From assembly GCA_942491975.1 (NCBI GenBank), contig CALOCY010000004.1:1364001-1428000 (forward strand): a stretch of 64,000 nucleotides of DNA. The letters run 5' to 3'. Origin of the DNA: CALOCY01 sp942491975 (lineage in GTDB: Bacteria > Bacteroidota > Bacteroidia > Bacteroidales > Prolixibacteraceae). Below are positions 44,133 through 52,867 of the stretch, piece by piece (within the stretch, counting starts at the first letter, position 1; each line of letters begins with the position of its first letter). Position numbers and translations under genes: made by a program. The notes beneath the pieces were generated by a model. It was not told the origin of the DNA. It made no database searches and was given only the letters and a program-made list of their open reading frames with translations.

Positions 44133-44720
44133 TTAGACAAACATAAACCGCGAGGTTAACGAAGTTTTATTAAGCGCATGAACAGGATAAGGGAGCTTGG
44201 CTTCCTTAATTTCATAGGCACGTCCAAGTGCGTTAACCGAAGGAGTTCCCTCAATCTTCACGTCATGGTAGTTAATGAAATTGGCCTGTGCTTTTTGTGC
44301 TGAAGAATCAGCTGTTTCGGCGGCAGCTTCAAATAATACGTCGTTCTCAACTAACTCCCCAAGGGTATTATTAACAGCTACAACGTCGTAATCAGCATTT
44401 GATGTATCAATTGATTGGACAGTATAAGCTTTAGCGCTTTCTACTTTAGTAATCACATCATCAGCTTTCAGAATATGGTTTTTGTAAACCTTATAGGCAG
44501 TTGCATCAGCAGCAGAAGTTTCGTAGACCTTAGCGGTTTTAACTATTTTCGCTACTCTGGTTGTAAAGTTGATATTCAACAAACAACCTTTTGGAAGAAT
44601 GGTCAACGTACTGGGAAGATTCGCGGTATCTAACTTAAAACCACCAACCATCCGGTAGATCGATTCTTCGTTCCAAAGTTCCTGTTTAACGGCATCCGGT
44701 GCCGTAATTTCATACTTCAT
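44133..44720 (-). CDS. Head fibre/decoration-like protein
   Basis: A 195-residue protein between scaffold and capsid. The sequence (KYEITAPDAVKQELWNEESI, then VKTAKVYETSAADATAYKV) resembles proteins annotated as head fibre proteins in Bacteroides phages. It may decorate the capsid surface. No enzyme motif. The start is 10 bp after the scaffold stop. Confidence 0.6.
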   Translation of the reverse strand: MKYEITAPDAVKQELWNEESIYRMVGGFKLDTANLPSTLTILPKGCLLNINFTTRVAKIVKTAKVYETSAADATAYKVYKNHILKADDVITKVESAKAYTVQSIDTSNADYDVVAVNNTLGELVENDVLFEAAAETADSSAQKAQANFINYHDVKIEGTPSVNALGRAYEIKEAKLPYPVHALNKTSLTSRFMFV

Positions 44721-44730
44721 CTTCTAAAAA

Positions 44731-45417
44731 TTAATTTTTCTGTTCTTTGTTTTCACTTGCCCAGCCATCTAGATCAGTTTTCAAACTAGATGACCCGTCA
44801 CCACCTTGTGGTACATCGACAATGACATTTGCATCAACAAGGGTCTGTTTGAACCCTGTAAACGATTCATTCAGGCCTGTAACAACAGTATTAATGTCTT
44901 CCTCTTTTTCAATCGCAATAGTTCGACCGTCCAAATATGAAGCAAGAATCTTCTTGTCAGCATCACTTTTGCCTTCGGTTACTTTACCAATAACCTTTTT
45001 GCGTAATGCCTCTTGTGATTCTGCCTTCTCTTTGGATTCGAGCTTTTGTTGAAGCGGTTCAACGGCGGCTTTAACAGCATTTTGAACGATTGTGGTAATG
45101 TCGTTCGGGTCTGTTGATGTTGCAGGAGGTGTATCATCCCCTTTTTCGACGGGTTTTCCCTCTTTTAGGTTATGTTTCTTCTCGTAATTTGCAACAGCCG
45201 TTTTTTGAGCTTCAGTAGCCCTGCGGTCGCCCTCAGACTGAGCATGAGTAGCGGAAAATTTGAGAGTTTCGATGACCCCATCATTTAAGACAGTTTCAAT
45301 CTGACTTTCTTCGGTGATGGTTTTGCTAAAAGTATCAGCAACCCCGGTAAGGTATGCTTCCTGAACCCCGGTAAGTTTGGTTTTAAGGAAAGCTAAAATT
45401 AATGCTTTAATGTCCAT
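44731..45417 (-). CDS. Capsid scaffolding protein
   Basis: A 228-residue, acidic, helical and coiled-coil protein (EKKHNLKEGKPVEKGDD, KLESKEKAESQEALRKKV). It lies upstream of the capsid gene, as scaffold genes do, and has the low hydrophobicity and extended charged helices of this class. It directs procapsid assembly and is lost during maturation. It is the first gene after the plus-strand insert at 45,666. Confidence 0.75.
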   Translation of the reverse strand: MDIKALILAFLKTKLTGVQEAYLTGVADTFSKTITEESQIETVLNDGVIETLKFSATHAQSEGDRRATEAQKTAVANYEKKHNLKEGKPVEKGDDTPPATSTDPNDITTIVQNAVKAAVEPLQQKLESKEKAESQEALRKKVIGKVTEGKSDADKKILASYLDGRTIAIEKEEDINTVVTGLNESFTGFKQTLVDANVIVDVPQGGDGSSSLKTDLDGWASENKEQKN

Positions 45418-45525
45418 GTGATCACTTGTTTTAATGTTCTGATCACCAAATTACTGTGCTACGGTTGCATAGGAAAGAAAATAGGGGTGCAGTAAATGAC
45501 TATTTCCATAATGTCAGGAATTGCT

Positions 45526-45533
45526 TACTTTTG
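45526..45533 (+). promoter_or_regulatory. Bacteroidota -7 box TACTTTTG for the plus-strand moron gene
   Basis: TAnnTTTG match inside the phage, on the opposite strand to the late genes. A perfect palindrome GTAGTG-TC-CACTAC (45533-45546) overlaps its end and the expected start site and may be an operator. Confidence 0.55.
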
Positions 45534-45665
45534 TAGTGTCCACTACATTACGCATAACTATACACAGGCAGGAAGATTTGAGGGTCGGCAAGGGGGTGTA
45601 AGTCCCCGACTGCTTGTGTAACTTGTAGTGGACGGTGACCGATCCTCCTTTTTAATTTCTCGACA
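45534..45665 (+). promoter_or_regulatory. Structured leader RNA, possible cis-switch
   Basis: About 130 nt between promoter and ATG. P1: 45538-45547 with 45624-45633, 10 bp perfect (GTCCACTACA/TGTAGTGGAC). P2: 45561-45571 with 45610-45620, 11 bp with one G-U pair (TACACAGGCAG/CTGCTTGTGTA). P3: TCGG/CCGA or GGGG/CCCC within 45585-45609. The same GTCCACTAC occurs again at 45668-45676, overlapping the start codon. The 3' arm of P1 can therefore pair either upstream or with the start region, which would hide the ATG. This is the logic of a translational switch; no ligand class is recognised. Confidence 0.55.
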
Positions 45666-45890
45666 ATGTCCACTACGAAAGAATTAAAACGAATGGCCAG
45701 AGATGCCATTGAATTGAATACTTCCTTTGAAGTCCTCACGATTGATCAAACAGACCGAAAGAATCAAACAGTAAGTGTTACTTGTAAAAGTGGGCTTGGA
45801 AATGTAATTGAATTGAAAGTAGAGGTTATCGGTAGTAGGGTAAGTATTGAAGCGGGTAAGCAGGGAATAATATACCGGGGAAAGGTTTAA
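45666..45890 (+). CDS. Small plus-strand moron protein
   Basis: A 74-residue protein (MSTTKELKRMARDAIELN..., ending IIYRGKV) of unknown family, probably alpha/beta with a basic N-terminus. It is the only well-supported gene in the head region on the opposite strand, has its own promoter and a structured leader, and meets the next minus-strand gene tail to tail. These are hallmarks of an independently acquired phage gene that could act in the lysogen. Confidence 0.65.
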   Translation: MSTTKELKRMARDAIELNTSFEVLTIDQTDRKNQTVSVTCKSGLGNVIELKVEVIGSRVSIEAGKQGIIYRGKV

Positions 45891-46054
45891 TCTTCCTGAT
45901 AGAGTAGATCAGGACCGACTGCACTTTCAGTATTCACACGCTCATAATATCCACGTGCGGCCTTTATGCGGGCTTCTTTTTCCTCTTCCGGAATGCGTTG
46001 GTACGCTTCTTCGAGGCGATCCATTTCTTTTATAGCTTCGCTTTTTCCTGCCAT
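45887..46054 (-). CDS. Small conserved-looking head-region protein (55 aa)
   Basis: ATG at 46054 lies 2 bp after the stop of the minor head gene, and the frame encodes MAGKSEAIKEMDRLEEAYQR with a charged helical continuation ending LLYQED. The end overlaps the plus-strand moron stop by 4 bp. It looks like a small helical protein that could be a head assembly cofactor. It is short and was found by reading between genes. Confidence 0.55.
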   Translation of the reverse strand: MAGKSEAIKEMDRLEEAYQRIPEEEKEARIKAARGYYERVNTESAVGPDLLYQED

Positions 46055-46056
46055 AA

Positions 46057-47691
46057 CTATAGTTCTTTCATTACAAAGATAATAAATTCTTCCCTCTCTT
46101 GCATATCTACGACCTTGAATCTGGCACCGGTGTTGAATATGACCTCCTTTTGATCTTGCCGGGCAAATTTGCCGTTGAACTCCGACAAATCGCCTAAAAA
46201 CTTCCCTGACTTACTTTCGATGCGGAACATGACTTTCTTTTCCCCTGATCTCATTTTCCGTAACTTGGTGAAAACCCTTGCAATGTCATAATCTTGACTT
46301 GAAGAGGTAAAAAAGCTATGGTTTACGGGAACACTGTTTTCAAAGGCTTCTACATAATTGGCTAATGCGGTTTCGGATAATATTGTGCCACGGTAAACAA
46401 GCCCCTCATAGGCTGGGAGTTTGGCAATGCCTGACCGCATTAGTTCAACCACCGAGCTGTCTACCTCACTCAATTTCCCCTCCCTTATACCTGTATTTAT
46501 CGAAGAGTAGGCCATAATCTGGCTACGTGAATAATGGTGGATTGCTGCCATCTCATCAATACTAAGGTTGGGATATTTTTGCCGGACGGTGTTCATCCGC
46601 TCTTTTGCAAACCGGAAACTGGCATTTTCTGAAGCTATCTTACCATGATTAAAACTAAACCCTTTCCCTATGTTCCCCTCCCGGTAGTTGTCTTGAATGA
46701 AATAGGGCTTATTTTTCATCTTATTGATCTTGGCAGTGTTTTTCTTTACATACCCCTTGAAACCATTAGGAACCTCGTTTATTTGCTTCACAGCCCCCTT
46801 TTCACCCCGTAGCTGTCTCTTAAAATCTTCTTTGGGCATCAGTATGGGTGTTGCATGGCAAAGACATTGAGGGTGCCATCCAGTAAAAACAAAATTCTTT
46901 GGATAATCACCCTGCAACTCATCGCACATATCATATCTTGGATGCTGCCCTGACATCTCTACCTTCACCCCGGTAACAAAATCCATTTGTTTCCAGCGTA
47001 GGTGGTCAGAATAGAGATAAGCCCTATTTGTCTCTGTGCGGGTTACCCTGAGAGCATTTTTATAGGCTGACCGGTATTTGCCCCTTCCTGTTTCAATTTT
47101 CTTTGCAGCCTCACTTAATATAAGCTTGCCGTTTTTATCCCTGACCCGGCGAAAGAGTGCATCAGGCTGGTTTAAGTACTGGCGTATCCTCCGGCTGATC
47201 ACCGGTGCACTGTCACCATTGGCAATACCATGCCCTAAATGTATCTCCAGTTCGTTGCGGTACTTATCGGCAGTGTCCCATATACGGTCTGATAGTGTTT
47301 TCCCGGCTGTTCTTTGCCTCAAAAAAGCTTTGAGGGCTTCGGGGTTGGCGTTAGCGTATGAAGCCTCTATTCCCTTTAATGCGGTAAGGTTGCGAAAGTA
47401 ACGGCGTACCGTTTCATCATTCTTTTCATTGCTGATCCCCCACCCTGTCGTAATCTCCGATTCTGCTATCTGTAAAACCTCTTTTTGAAAGTCTGCTATG
47501 ATAGAGGAGATTTGTTTATTCAGGTGTGGCTTAGCTTTAAAATTAAACGACTTGACAAATTTTGCTTGTGGATCGTTGGCCAATAGGGATACCTGTTGTG
47601 CCACCCTCCCAAAAGCCTTTCTCATCATCTTTTCATACAGGCCTTTGGTTTTTTGTAGTTCTTTGCGATATGCCAGGGAATAATCAGCCAT
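46057..47691 (-). CDS. Phage minor head protein (SPP1 gp7-like) with C-terminal ADP-ribosyltransferase domain
   Basis: A 544-residue protein. The N-terminal and middle part carry the gp7-type Phage_Mu_F core (LRVTRTETNRAYLYSDHLRWK; SGQHPRYDMCDELQGDY; GWHPQCLCHATPILM). The C-terminal 120 residues resemble exoenzyme-type ADP-ribosyltransferases: YRG with Arg434, FFTSSS at 460-465 for the S-T-S strand, and Q-K-E at 514-516 as the Q/E-x-E catalytic pair. The Q-x-E form is that of C3-like enzymes that modify Asn or Gln. The domain may be injected and modify a host protein. Confidence 0.85.
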   Translation of the reverse strand: MADYSLAYRKELQKTKGLYEKMMRKAFGRVAQQVSLLANDPQAKFVKSFNFKAKPHLNKQISSIIADFQKEVLQIAESEITTGWGISNEKNDETVRRYFRNLTALKGIEASYANANPEALKAFLRQRTAGKTLSDRIWDTADKYRNELEIHLGHGIANGDSAPVISRRIRQYLNQPDALFRRVRDKNGKLILSEAAKKIETGRGKYRSAYKNALRVTRTETNRAYLYSDHLRWKQMDFVTGVKVEMSGQHPRYDMCDELQGDYPKNFVFTGWHPQCLCHATPILMPKEDFKRQLRGEKGAVKQINEVPNGFKGYVKKNTAKINKMKNKPYFIQDNYREGNIGKGFSFNHGKIASENASFRFAKERMNTVRQKYPNLSIDEMAAIHHYSRSQIMAYSSINTGIREGKLSEVDSSVVELMRSGIAKLPAYEGLVYRGTILSETALANYVEAFENSVPVNHSFFTSSSQDYDIARVFTKLRKMRSGEKKVMFRIESKSGKFLGDLSEFNGKFARQDQKEVIFNTGARFKVVDMQEREEFIIFVMKEL

Positions 47692-47881
47692 AAACTATAT
47701 GCGGTGATAACTCATGTTCATAATACCAAAGGCTGTCAGCCCCTGCACTAAATGAAACTTGATACTCCCAATCATTCGTCAATAGGCAATACTTAGCATT
47801 TATGACAACGCCTTTCGGTGATTCTGGTGTGATGTGATAAACCCGGTCGTTTATATTGTGTTTATTATCTGGAACTAGCAT
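47684..47881 (-). CDS. Small phage protein, KOW/SH3-like pattern
   Basis: A 65-residue protein (NINDRVYHITPESPKGVVINAKYCLLTNDWEYQVSF) whose beta-rich pattern resembles small SH3-like domains that bind phage or host proteins. It overlaps the gp7-like gene by 8 bp and the NTF2-like gene by 17 bp. Function unknown. Confidence 0.5.
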   Translation of the reverse strand: MLVPDNKHNINDRVYHITPESPKGVVINAKYCLLTNDWEYQVSFSAGADSLWYYEHELSPHIVYG

Positions 47882-48221
47882 AATTGATCTTTAAAATTGA
47901 TATTGGGTTCACTCCCCATGCTCCATTGGGTTCTGGTTTGTAGGGTGCTGATTCACATAAAACATTTACTTTAATGGGCTCAGACCACCGTCCTTGTGAG
48001 TTCTTAACTTTAATAATTAATTCCTCCCTAGACGGTAAAATAACTCCCTGATAATCCAAGATGCAATAATCAATAATTGGATTATCCATAAACATAGCTT
48101 CGATGTCACTTTTACTATGGTTGCTTTTCCATGTTACTTGGGAATGCTTATATATTTTCAAATAATTCCCGGCTTTCCATGCCTTCAAAAAGCGTTCTAA
48201 TGTTTGTTGTGCCTTACCCAT
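47865..48221 (-). CDS. Phage hypothetical protein, NTF2/SnoaL-like pattern
   Basis: A 118-residue protein. The N-terminal helix (TLERFLKAWKAGNYLKIYKHSQVTW) and the following strands resemble NTF2-like (SnoaL) folds, which act as binding or enzymatic cups. It lies between portal and minor head gene, an unusual position, and has no motif of capsid proteins. A phage accessory role is likely. Confidence 0.45.
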   Translation of the reverse strand: MGKAQQTLERFLKAWKAGNYLKIYKHSQVTWKSNHSKSDIEAMFMDNPIIDYCILDYQGVILPSREELIIKVKNSQGRWSEPIKVNVLCESAPYKPEPNGAWGVNPISILKINYASSR

Positions 48222-48311
48222 ACCTTATAGTTTTTCAAAAAACAATACTTTTTACTTTCAATATTATAACTTCATCACAGAAAGAACACCTTGAAAACTT
48301 ACAAATTGTAA

Positions 48312-49760
48312 CTAAAGCGTACTTTCATGCAACTCATTTGTTTCATCCGCTTCAATCCTCTCCATCTCCTGTTCAGCATCGGCAACCATCGGGTTTTTCT
48401 CAACTGCTGTCTGTTTTGAAATAACCCCGGATGTTTTAGCGGTGGAAAGTATTTCTACGATCTCCTTCACATTTGTAGGCAGGTAAGGCGTAAATTCAGG
48501 TTCAATAACAACTGATCTGGAGGCTTCTGCCAATGAAACACTAAGGAAATTACCAACAGCAGCTTTTAATAGGTTCAAGCGCCTCTGTACCCCCATTCCG
48601 AAAGTCTCTATCTTATTGGTTGCTTTCATGTGGGCATCCAAAAACATCAATTCGAGAGCTACACCGGAAAGGTCGCCTAATGATTTCATTTCGCTAAAAG
48701 CAATATTGGGCGTCTGGCTCATTGAATAAATCCATTTTTCAAGGTTATCCTCCTCTTTCAATATTGATTCCGGTGGGGATTCCAATGCAAGGTAATTTGC
48801 CTTTGCTTCTTTGTCTAAGGTTATCACCTTGCCCTGCTCCCCTTTTTGGGCAAATCCCAAAATCTGACCAACCACAGCCAAAATAGGCGATCCAAAGTAG
48901 TCATTCATGTCCCCATGGTTAGATACAACCTTTTCTATCCTATCAATCATGCTTTGAACCTTCGCCCATTCTGTTTTTTCTTGCCGGTGATAAATAACTG
49001 GAATTTTACCAATGGGGTTTTTAAAAGGGCTCTTTTCTTCTGCTTCCCATGCATCGGTTTTCTTCCACTTATAGATCATTTCAGCCGTATACACATCAAA
49101 ATGCGTAATATCTTTACCCCCCTCTTTCAATACATATTCACGGCCAAAAGCGACCATATCACCCGTCGAATCAAACAATGGATAAAGGGTGTCACCAAGC
49201 CCAGGTGACAGTATTCTTGTCTTTAAAGTGAAAGTGCCTTTCGACAAACCCAATAATTTTGAAACATTATCCCAAAAGCCCCCCTTATCTTCTACCCAGT
49301 ACCACAATTCTGCTACCTCACGTTCAGAAAATAACCTCCGGGCAACCTCTTTGTTCCGGTAATCGAGTTTATTGTCCTTCCAGATGCGTTCTACAAGCTT
49401 AAAAAGGTTGTTTTCTTTCTCATTATCCTTGTCAATGGTACCACTTAATTTGATTTTATTACCAAGCAGGAAGCCTACCGCCCTATCTACGATAATCTCC
49501 TGAAAAGGAAGCCCAACACGTGTAACTTCAACATGATCTGTTTGTGTTACGGGATTCCCCTTTTCGTCTTTCTGGCCTGTGTCTTTATTTATCTTCTTCT
49601 TTTCACGAATACTGTCATCAAAAACATCATGCCCCTCTACATTATATTGCTTTTGAATATCTTCAAACGTCTCTTCCCCTTTAAAGGCTTTTTTCCCGTC
49701 CTTAAAGGCTTTCTGTAACTTCTCGACGTCCCCTGATTGTATTAATTCAAATAAATCCAT
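48312..49760 (-). CDS. Phage portal protein (SPP1 gp6-like)
   Basis: A 482-residue portal ring subunit through which DNA enters the head. Family segments are present: VDRAVGFLLGNKIKLSG, NKEVARRLFSEREVAELWYWV, and the conserved region around NPIGKIPVIYHRQEKTEWAKVQSMIDRIE. The position between terminase and gp7-like gene is canonical. Length is typical of SPP1-type portals. Confidence 0.9.
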   Translation of the reverse strand: MDLFELIQSGDVEKLQKAFKDGKKAFKGEETFEDIQKQYNVEGHDVFDDSIREKKKINKDTGQKDEKGNPVTQTDHVEVTRVGLPFQEIIVDRAVGFLLGNKIKLSGTIDKDNEKENNLFKLVERIWKDNKLDYRNKEVARRLFSEREVAELWYWVEDKGGFWDNVSKLLGLSKGTFTLKTRILSPGLGDTLYPLFDSTGDMVAFGREYVLKEGGKDITHFDVYTAEMIYKWKKTDAWEAEEKSPFKNPIGKIPVIYHRQEKTEWAKVQSMIDRIEKVVSNHGDMNDYFGSPILAVVGQILGFAQKGEQGKVITLDKEAKANYLALESPPESILKEEDNLEKWIYSMSQTPNIAFSEMKSLGDLSGVALELMFLDAHMKATNKIETFGMGVQRRLNLLKAAVGNFLSVSLAEASRSVVIEPEFTPYLPTNVKEIVEILSTAKTSGVISKQTAVEKNPMVADAEQEMERIEADETNELHESTL

Positions 49761-49771
49761 TGTTATTGTTT

Positions 49772-51292
49772 TTATGGTAACATTCCTGCTAATTCTACTG
49801 CGCTCATGCCCTGATTCTGTTTATTGGTGTGTGGATAAAATGTATTGGCCAAAGAATCAAAGCTATCTGTTGACCGGGTCAATCTCTTTGCTATATCTGC
49901 CTTTGGTTCAATGATAATCTTCCCATTTGATTGGAATTTCCACCGAATCTCTGTTGCTTCTTCTGTTAACACATCGTCCGGAGGTAGCATTGCCTTTGAA
50001 TCATTTACAGGGTTCAACCAATCCCTGACAGCCCAAAACAGGTAAGCCCTCATGTTGGCAAATTGGAATTGCCCGGTTACATCGGTTAAACCGTCTGCGG
50101 TTTCGGAAAACTTACAAGAGTATGCCCGGTCATATCCAAGTTCCTGTAACCTCGAGTAAACCCCTGCACCTTCTCCAATCGTATCAATATATGCTTCTGC
50201 TTGGCTTGGTTTCAAATCATTGGCAACAATACCGGCTATATACATGTGGTCAGCTTTCCCGGCTGATTGGTGAAGCCTGAGTTTATCTACAAAATCACCA
50301 TAGCGGGGACAAAAACAAGAGCTGTCACGCCCCATTCCGGCCACATCAACACCAAGTTTCAAAGGGTCTTGTATTTTCCATCCCTGTTTTTTGAATTCCA
50401 GCCACCTTTCATTAGCCAATCTTACCCACTGGTAAGGAATAAGCATATCCTCTGACACTTCAGGGAACATACCTCGTACTTTCACTCTAAACAGGTCGTT
50501 TGGACGGTAAAACTGTCCTTCCCACTCAAAATCACCTTTGCCTTCGTTAAACTCTTCTTTCCGGATCAGGGAACACCAATCTTTTACTTTATCTGCCACC
50601 CAATCATAATCAACCTGACCGGGAATAACTATCTCTTTTGCTTTCACATTGGGGGATTCCAAGCTGTCAAGCCTAAATTTACTCCACCCTGACACCCTCT
50701 GTGACCGTGCAGCATAACCTGTTGAAACGTTCGGGTTAAATACAATCAGGAGCCTTGAATTTCCCTGCAAGTTACCTTCAATAGCATTGAAGATGTTCTC
50801 AGCCATACCGGAAGCCTCTGTTACAACAAACATCACATTTGCTGCATGGAAGCCTGACCACGCCTCATGGTTATGCCTGTCGGCTTTAAATCCGGTCAAA
50901 AACCACTCTTTAAAGTCCGTTCTTACATCGTAACCAGTCAATCTACCCGGTAATACTTTTGCGCGGTTAAAAAGGCGGGATATTTCAGGAAACATGATGT
51001 TGCCCACCTGACGGTCCGTTGGTGCAGTCATGGCAACCTTTGTATTTCCAACCAATTCCCCTTTATCGTTGAAAAATGGTGTTAGATATAAGAAGCATAG
51101 GGCAGCTACAGCCGAAACAAAGTCTTTCCCTCTAGATGTACCGGAGGCAACACTCACCTTTTTCTTATGCTGAACAGCACTAAGGATGTTCTGTTGCTCC
51201 TTATCTAGAGTAACACGCAAAACATCACGAGCAAACTTATTCCAGTCATTTTGCCAACCTGTAAATACCTCTATGTGCTGCTTGCTGATCAT
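49772..51292 (-). CDS. Terminase large subunit
   Basis: The packaging motor and nuclease. Walker A-like SGTSRGKD at residues 50-57 (Asp replaces the usual Thr/Ser), Walker B VMFVVTEASG near 153-162 with the catalytic Glu, and the nuclease motif KLGVDVAGMGRDSS with the first metal-binding Asp at residue 316. Length 506 aa is normal. The start overlaps the small subunit stop by 4 bp, as in many phages. The Walker A ending is unusual but fits terminases of this family. Confidence 0.92.
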   Translation of the reverse strand: MISKQHIEVFTGWQNDWNKFARDVLRVTLDKEQQNILSAVQHKKKVSVASGTSRGKDFVSAVAALCFLYLTPFFNDKGELVGNTKVAMTAPTDRQVGNIMFPEISRLFNRAKVLPGRLTGYDVRTDFKEWFLTGFKADRHNHEAWSGFHAANVMFVVTEASGMAENIFNAIEGNLQGNSRLLIVFNPNVSTGYAARSQRVSGWSKFRLDSLESPNVKAKEIVIPGQVDYDWVADKVKDWCSLIRKEEFNEGKGDFEWEGQFYRPNDLFRVKVRGMFPEVSEDMLIPYQWVRLANERWLEFKKQGWKIQDPLKLGVDVAGMGRDSSCFCPRYGDFVDKLRLHQSAGKADHMYIAGIVANDLKPSQAEAYIDTIGEGAGVYSRLQELGYDRAYSCKFSETADGLTDVTGQFQFANMRAYLFWAVRDWLNPVNDSKAMLPPDDVLTEEATEIRWKFQSNGKIIIEPKADIAKRLTRSTDSFDSLANTFYPHTNKQNQGMSAVELAGMLP

Positions 51293-51822
51293 TCCTTTTC
51301 TTCGGGTTCTTTATTATTGTTGCTGGTTGCTGTTTTCATTAGCTCAAAAAACAGGTTACCTGTAAACTCACCTTCAATTTTCTTTGGAGCAAACGACCCA
51401 AGCAGCTTACACCTGAAGTCTGCCTCTTTCTGCATCAATTCCATGAACTTGTAGTATCCTACCCCTATCTCTTCTTCCTCTGTCACCTCAATGTTTTTTG
51501 CCCCCTCTTTATCGCCCTTTTTCTTCGTCTGCTTGCTTTGCTGTATCTGTTGTGTTTTCTCCCACTCTTCCCAAATAGCCCTCTCACGTACCAATGACTT
51601 TTCCAACTCGATAGCAACATGGTTCGAAATCATATCATCTTTCTTTTCTTGCCACTCCCTCAAAATGGCCTGAATATCATTTGCTACCGTCTTGAAAGAA
51701 ATATCATAATCCCTGATTGAATTGATGTGGTCAGCAATAGTTCGGACAGAATTATTCTTTACGTACATCTCCGCAATCAGGACTAAATCTTTTTCTCTTT
51801 CTGGTTTTTTTCTCCTAGCCAT
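51289..51822 (-). CDS. Terminase small subunit
   Basis: A 177-residue protein with an N-terminal helix-turn-helix (LIAEMYVKNNSVRTIADHINSIRD) followed by long charged helices and a flexible tail ending KEPEEKE. It recognises the packaging site on concatemeric phage DNA and feeds it to the large subunit. The stop/start overlap with the large subunit is 4 bp. Position and features match. Confidence 0.8.
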   Translation of the reverse strand: MARRKKPEREKDLVLIAEMYVKNNSVRTIADHINSIRDYDISFKTVANDIQAILREWQEKKDDMISNHVAIELEKSLVRERAIWEEWEKTQQIQQSKQTKKKGDKEGAKNIEVTEEEEIGVGYYKFMELMQKEADFRCKLLGSFAPKKIEGEFTGNLFFELMKTATSNNNKEPEEKE

Positions 51823-51853
51823 TTGTGAACTTTCTTATTGTGAAGAAATGTAT

Positions 51854-52867
51854 TTACCTATCTACCAAAGCCTTAAGACATGATTTACTTTGAGCGAACA
51901 ACTCCATTACATCCTTGTATGATTTTCCACGCAAGAAATAATGTGTCTTTGATTCCTGTGAGAGTGTCGATGCAAAAGAAGCTGTTCCCGGTTGGGCCAT
52001 TGCACTGGTGAACTCAAAGTTTTGATTGTCATACAAATAATGGTTCAGGTTGGCGGTGTTTTCTTTCCACCCCATACCTTCAATACCACAACAACATAAG
52101 CTATCGCCCATCTTCCTGAGCCTATTTTCTCCAGAGTAAAAGCGTAAGCCTAACTCATGGCATTTGTCTTTAAATACTTGAAATTGGGGTTTCAATAGTT
52201 TAATCGGGTAAACAAAATCAGCCCCTACCTTTTCAAGTCCCGGTGCTTTCTTAAAATATTTCATCGATTCGATTACCACCCCATATGCCCCGGCATTCTT
52301 AAATAGCTCAAGGTTCTTTAATACTTCCGGGAAGAGAGAGGTAATATATGGTTGGACACGGATAATAACCCGTCTATGTTTTGCAATCTTTTCAACGGCC
52401 TTTAACCTTTCAAAAAATGTAGGTGCCCCTGTTTCAATACGATCATATTGAGGGCTGACTAATGATACCTGAACAACACAGTTTGAGCCAATAAGGAGGT
52501 TAAAATAGTCCTGATTAGTCGCAATAATGGTATTTTTAGTCGAAACAACGAACGGATATTGTGTTTCTTTGAACACTTTTAAACACTGTAGGCTGATTTT
52601 TTCCTTTAATTCGATTGGTTGAAACGGGTCTGATACCCCTCCCCAATGTAATGGTATATTCCAATCTACCCAATTGGTTTCCTTTGTCCTTTTTCCCTGA
52701 ATCCAATTTTTTAGTGCTTCTACCCCGTCGCCCTTTTTTATGTTTGAAATATCGTATTTCCCATTCCGGGTAACAAAACAGTATGAGCATGCGTGAGAAC
52801 ACCCCCTATAGGTATCAAACCGTACAGGTAAATCACAAAGTATCACTTGACTTCCGGCGTTAGGCAT
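51854..52867 (-). CDS. Radical SAM protein, SPL-like (first phage copy)
   Basis: A 337-residue radical SAM enzyme. The cluster motif C-x3-C-x2-C is CSHACSYC (Cys23, 27, 30). Later segments (HWGGVSDPFQPIEL, STKNTII, RVQPYITSLF) match the barrel of SPL/COG1533-like proteins, which include spore photoproduct lyase. It overlaps the ParB-like gene by 8 bp, so the two are likely one functional unit. Candidate roles are DNA or tRNA base modification, or DNA photoproduct repair; none is proven. It lies just before the terminase genes. Confidence 0.8.
   Translation of the reverse strand: MPNAGSQVILCDLPVRFDTYRGCSHACSYCFVTRNGKYDISNIKKGDGVEALKNWIQGKRTKETNWVDWNIPLHWGGVSDPFQPIELKEKISLQCLKVFKETQYPFVVSTKNTIIATNQDYFNLLIGSNCVVQVSLVSPQYDRIETGAPTFFERLKAVEKIAKHRRVIIRVQPYITSLFPEVLKNLELFKNAGAYGVVIESMKYFKKAPGLEKVGADFVYPIKLLKPQFQVFKDKCHELGLRFYSGENRLRKMGDSLCCCGIEGMGWKENTANLNHYLYDNQNFEFTSAMAQPGTASFASTLSQESKTHYFLRGKSYKDVMELFAQSKSCLKALVDR

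Noticed and set aside
45548..45739. Minus-strand 63-codon frame under the moron leader
   Set aside because: Antisense shadow of a structured leader and of the moron start; no independent support.
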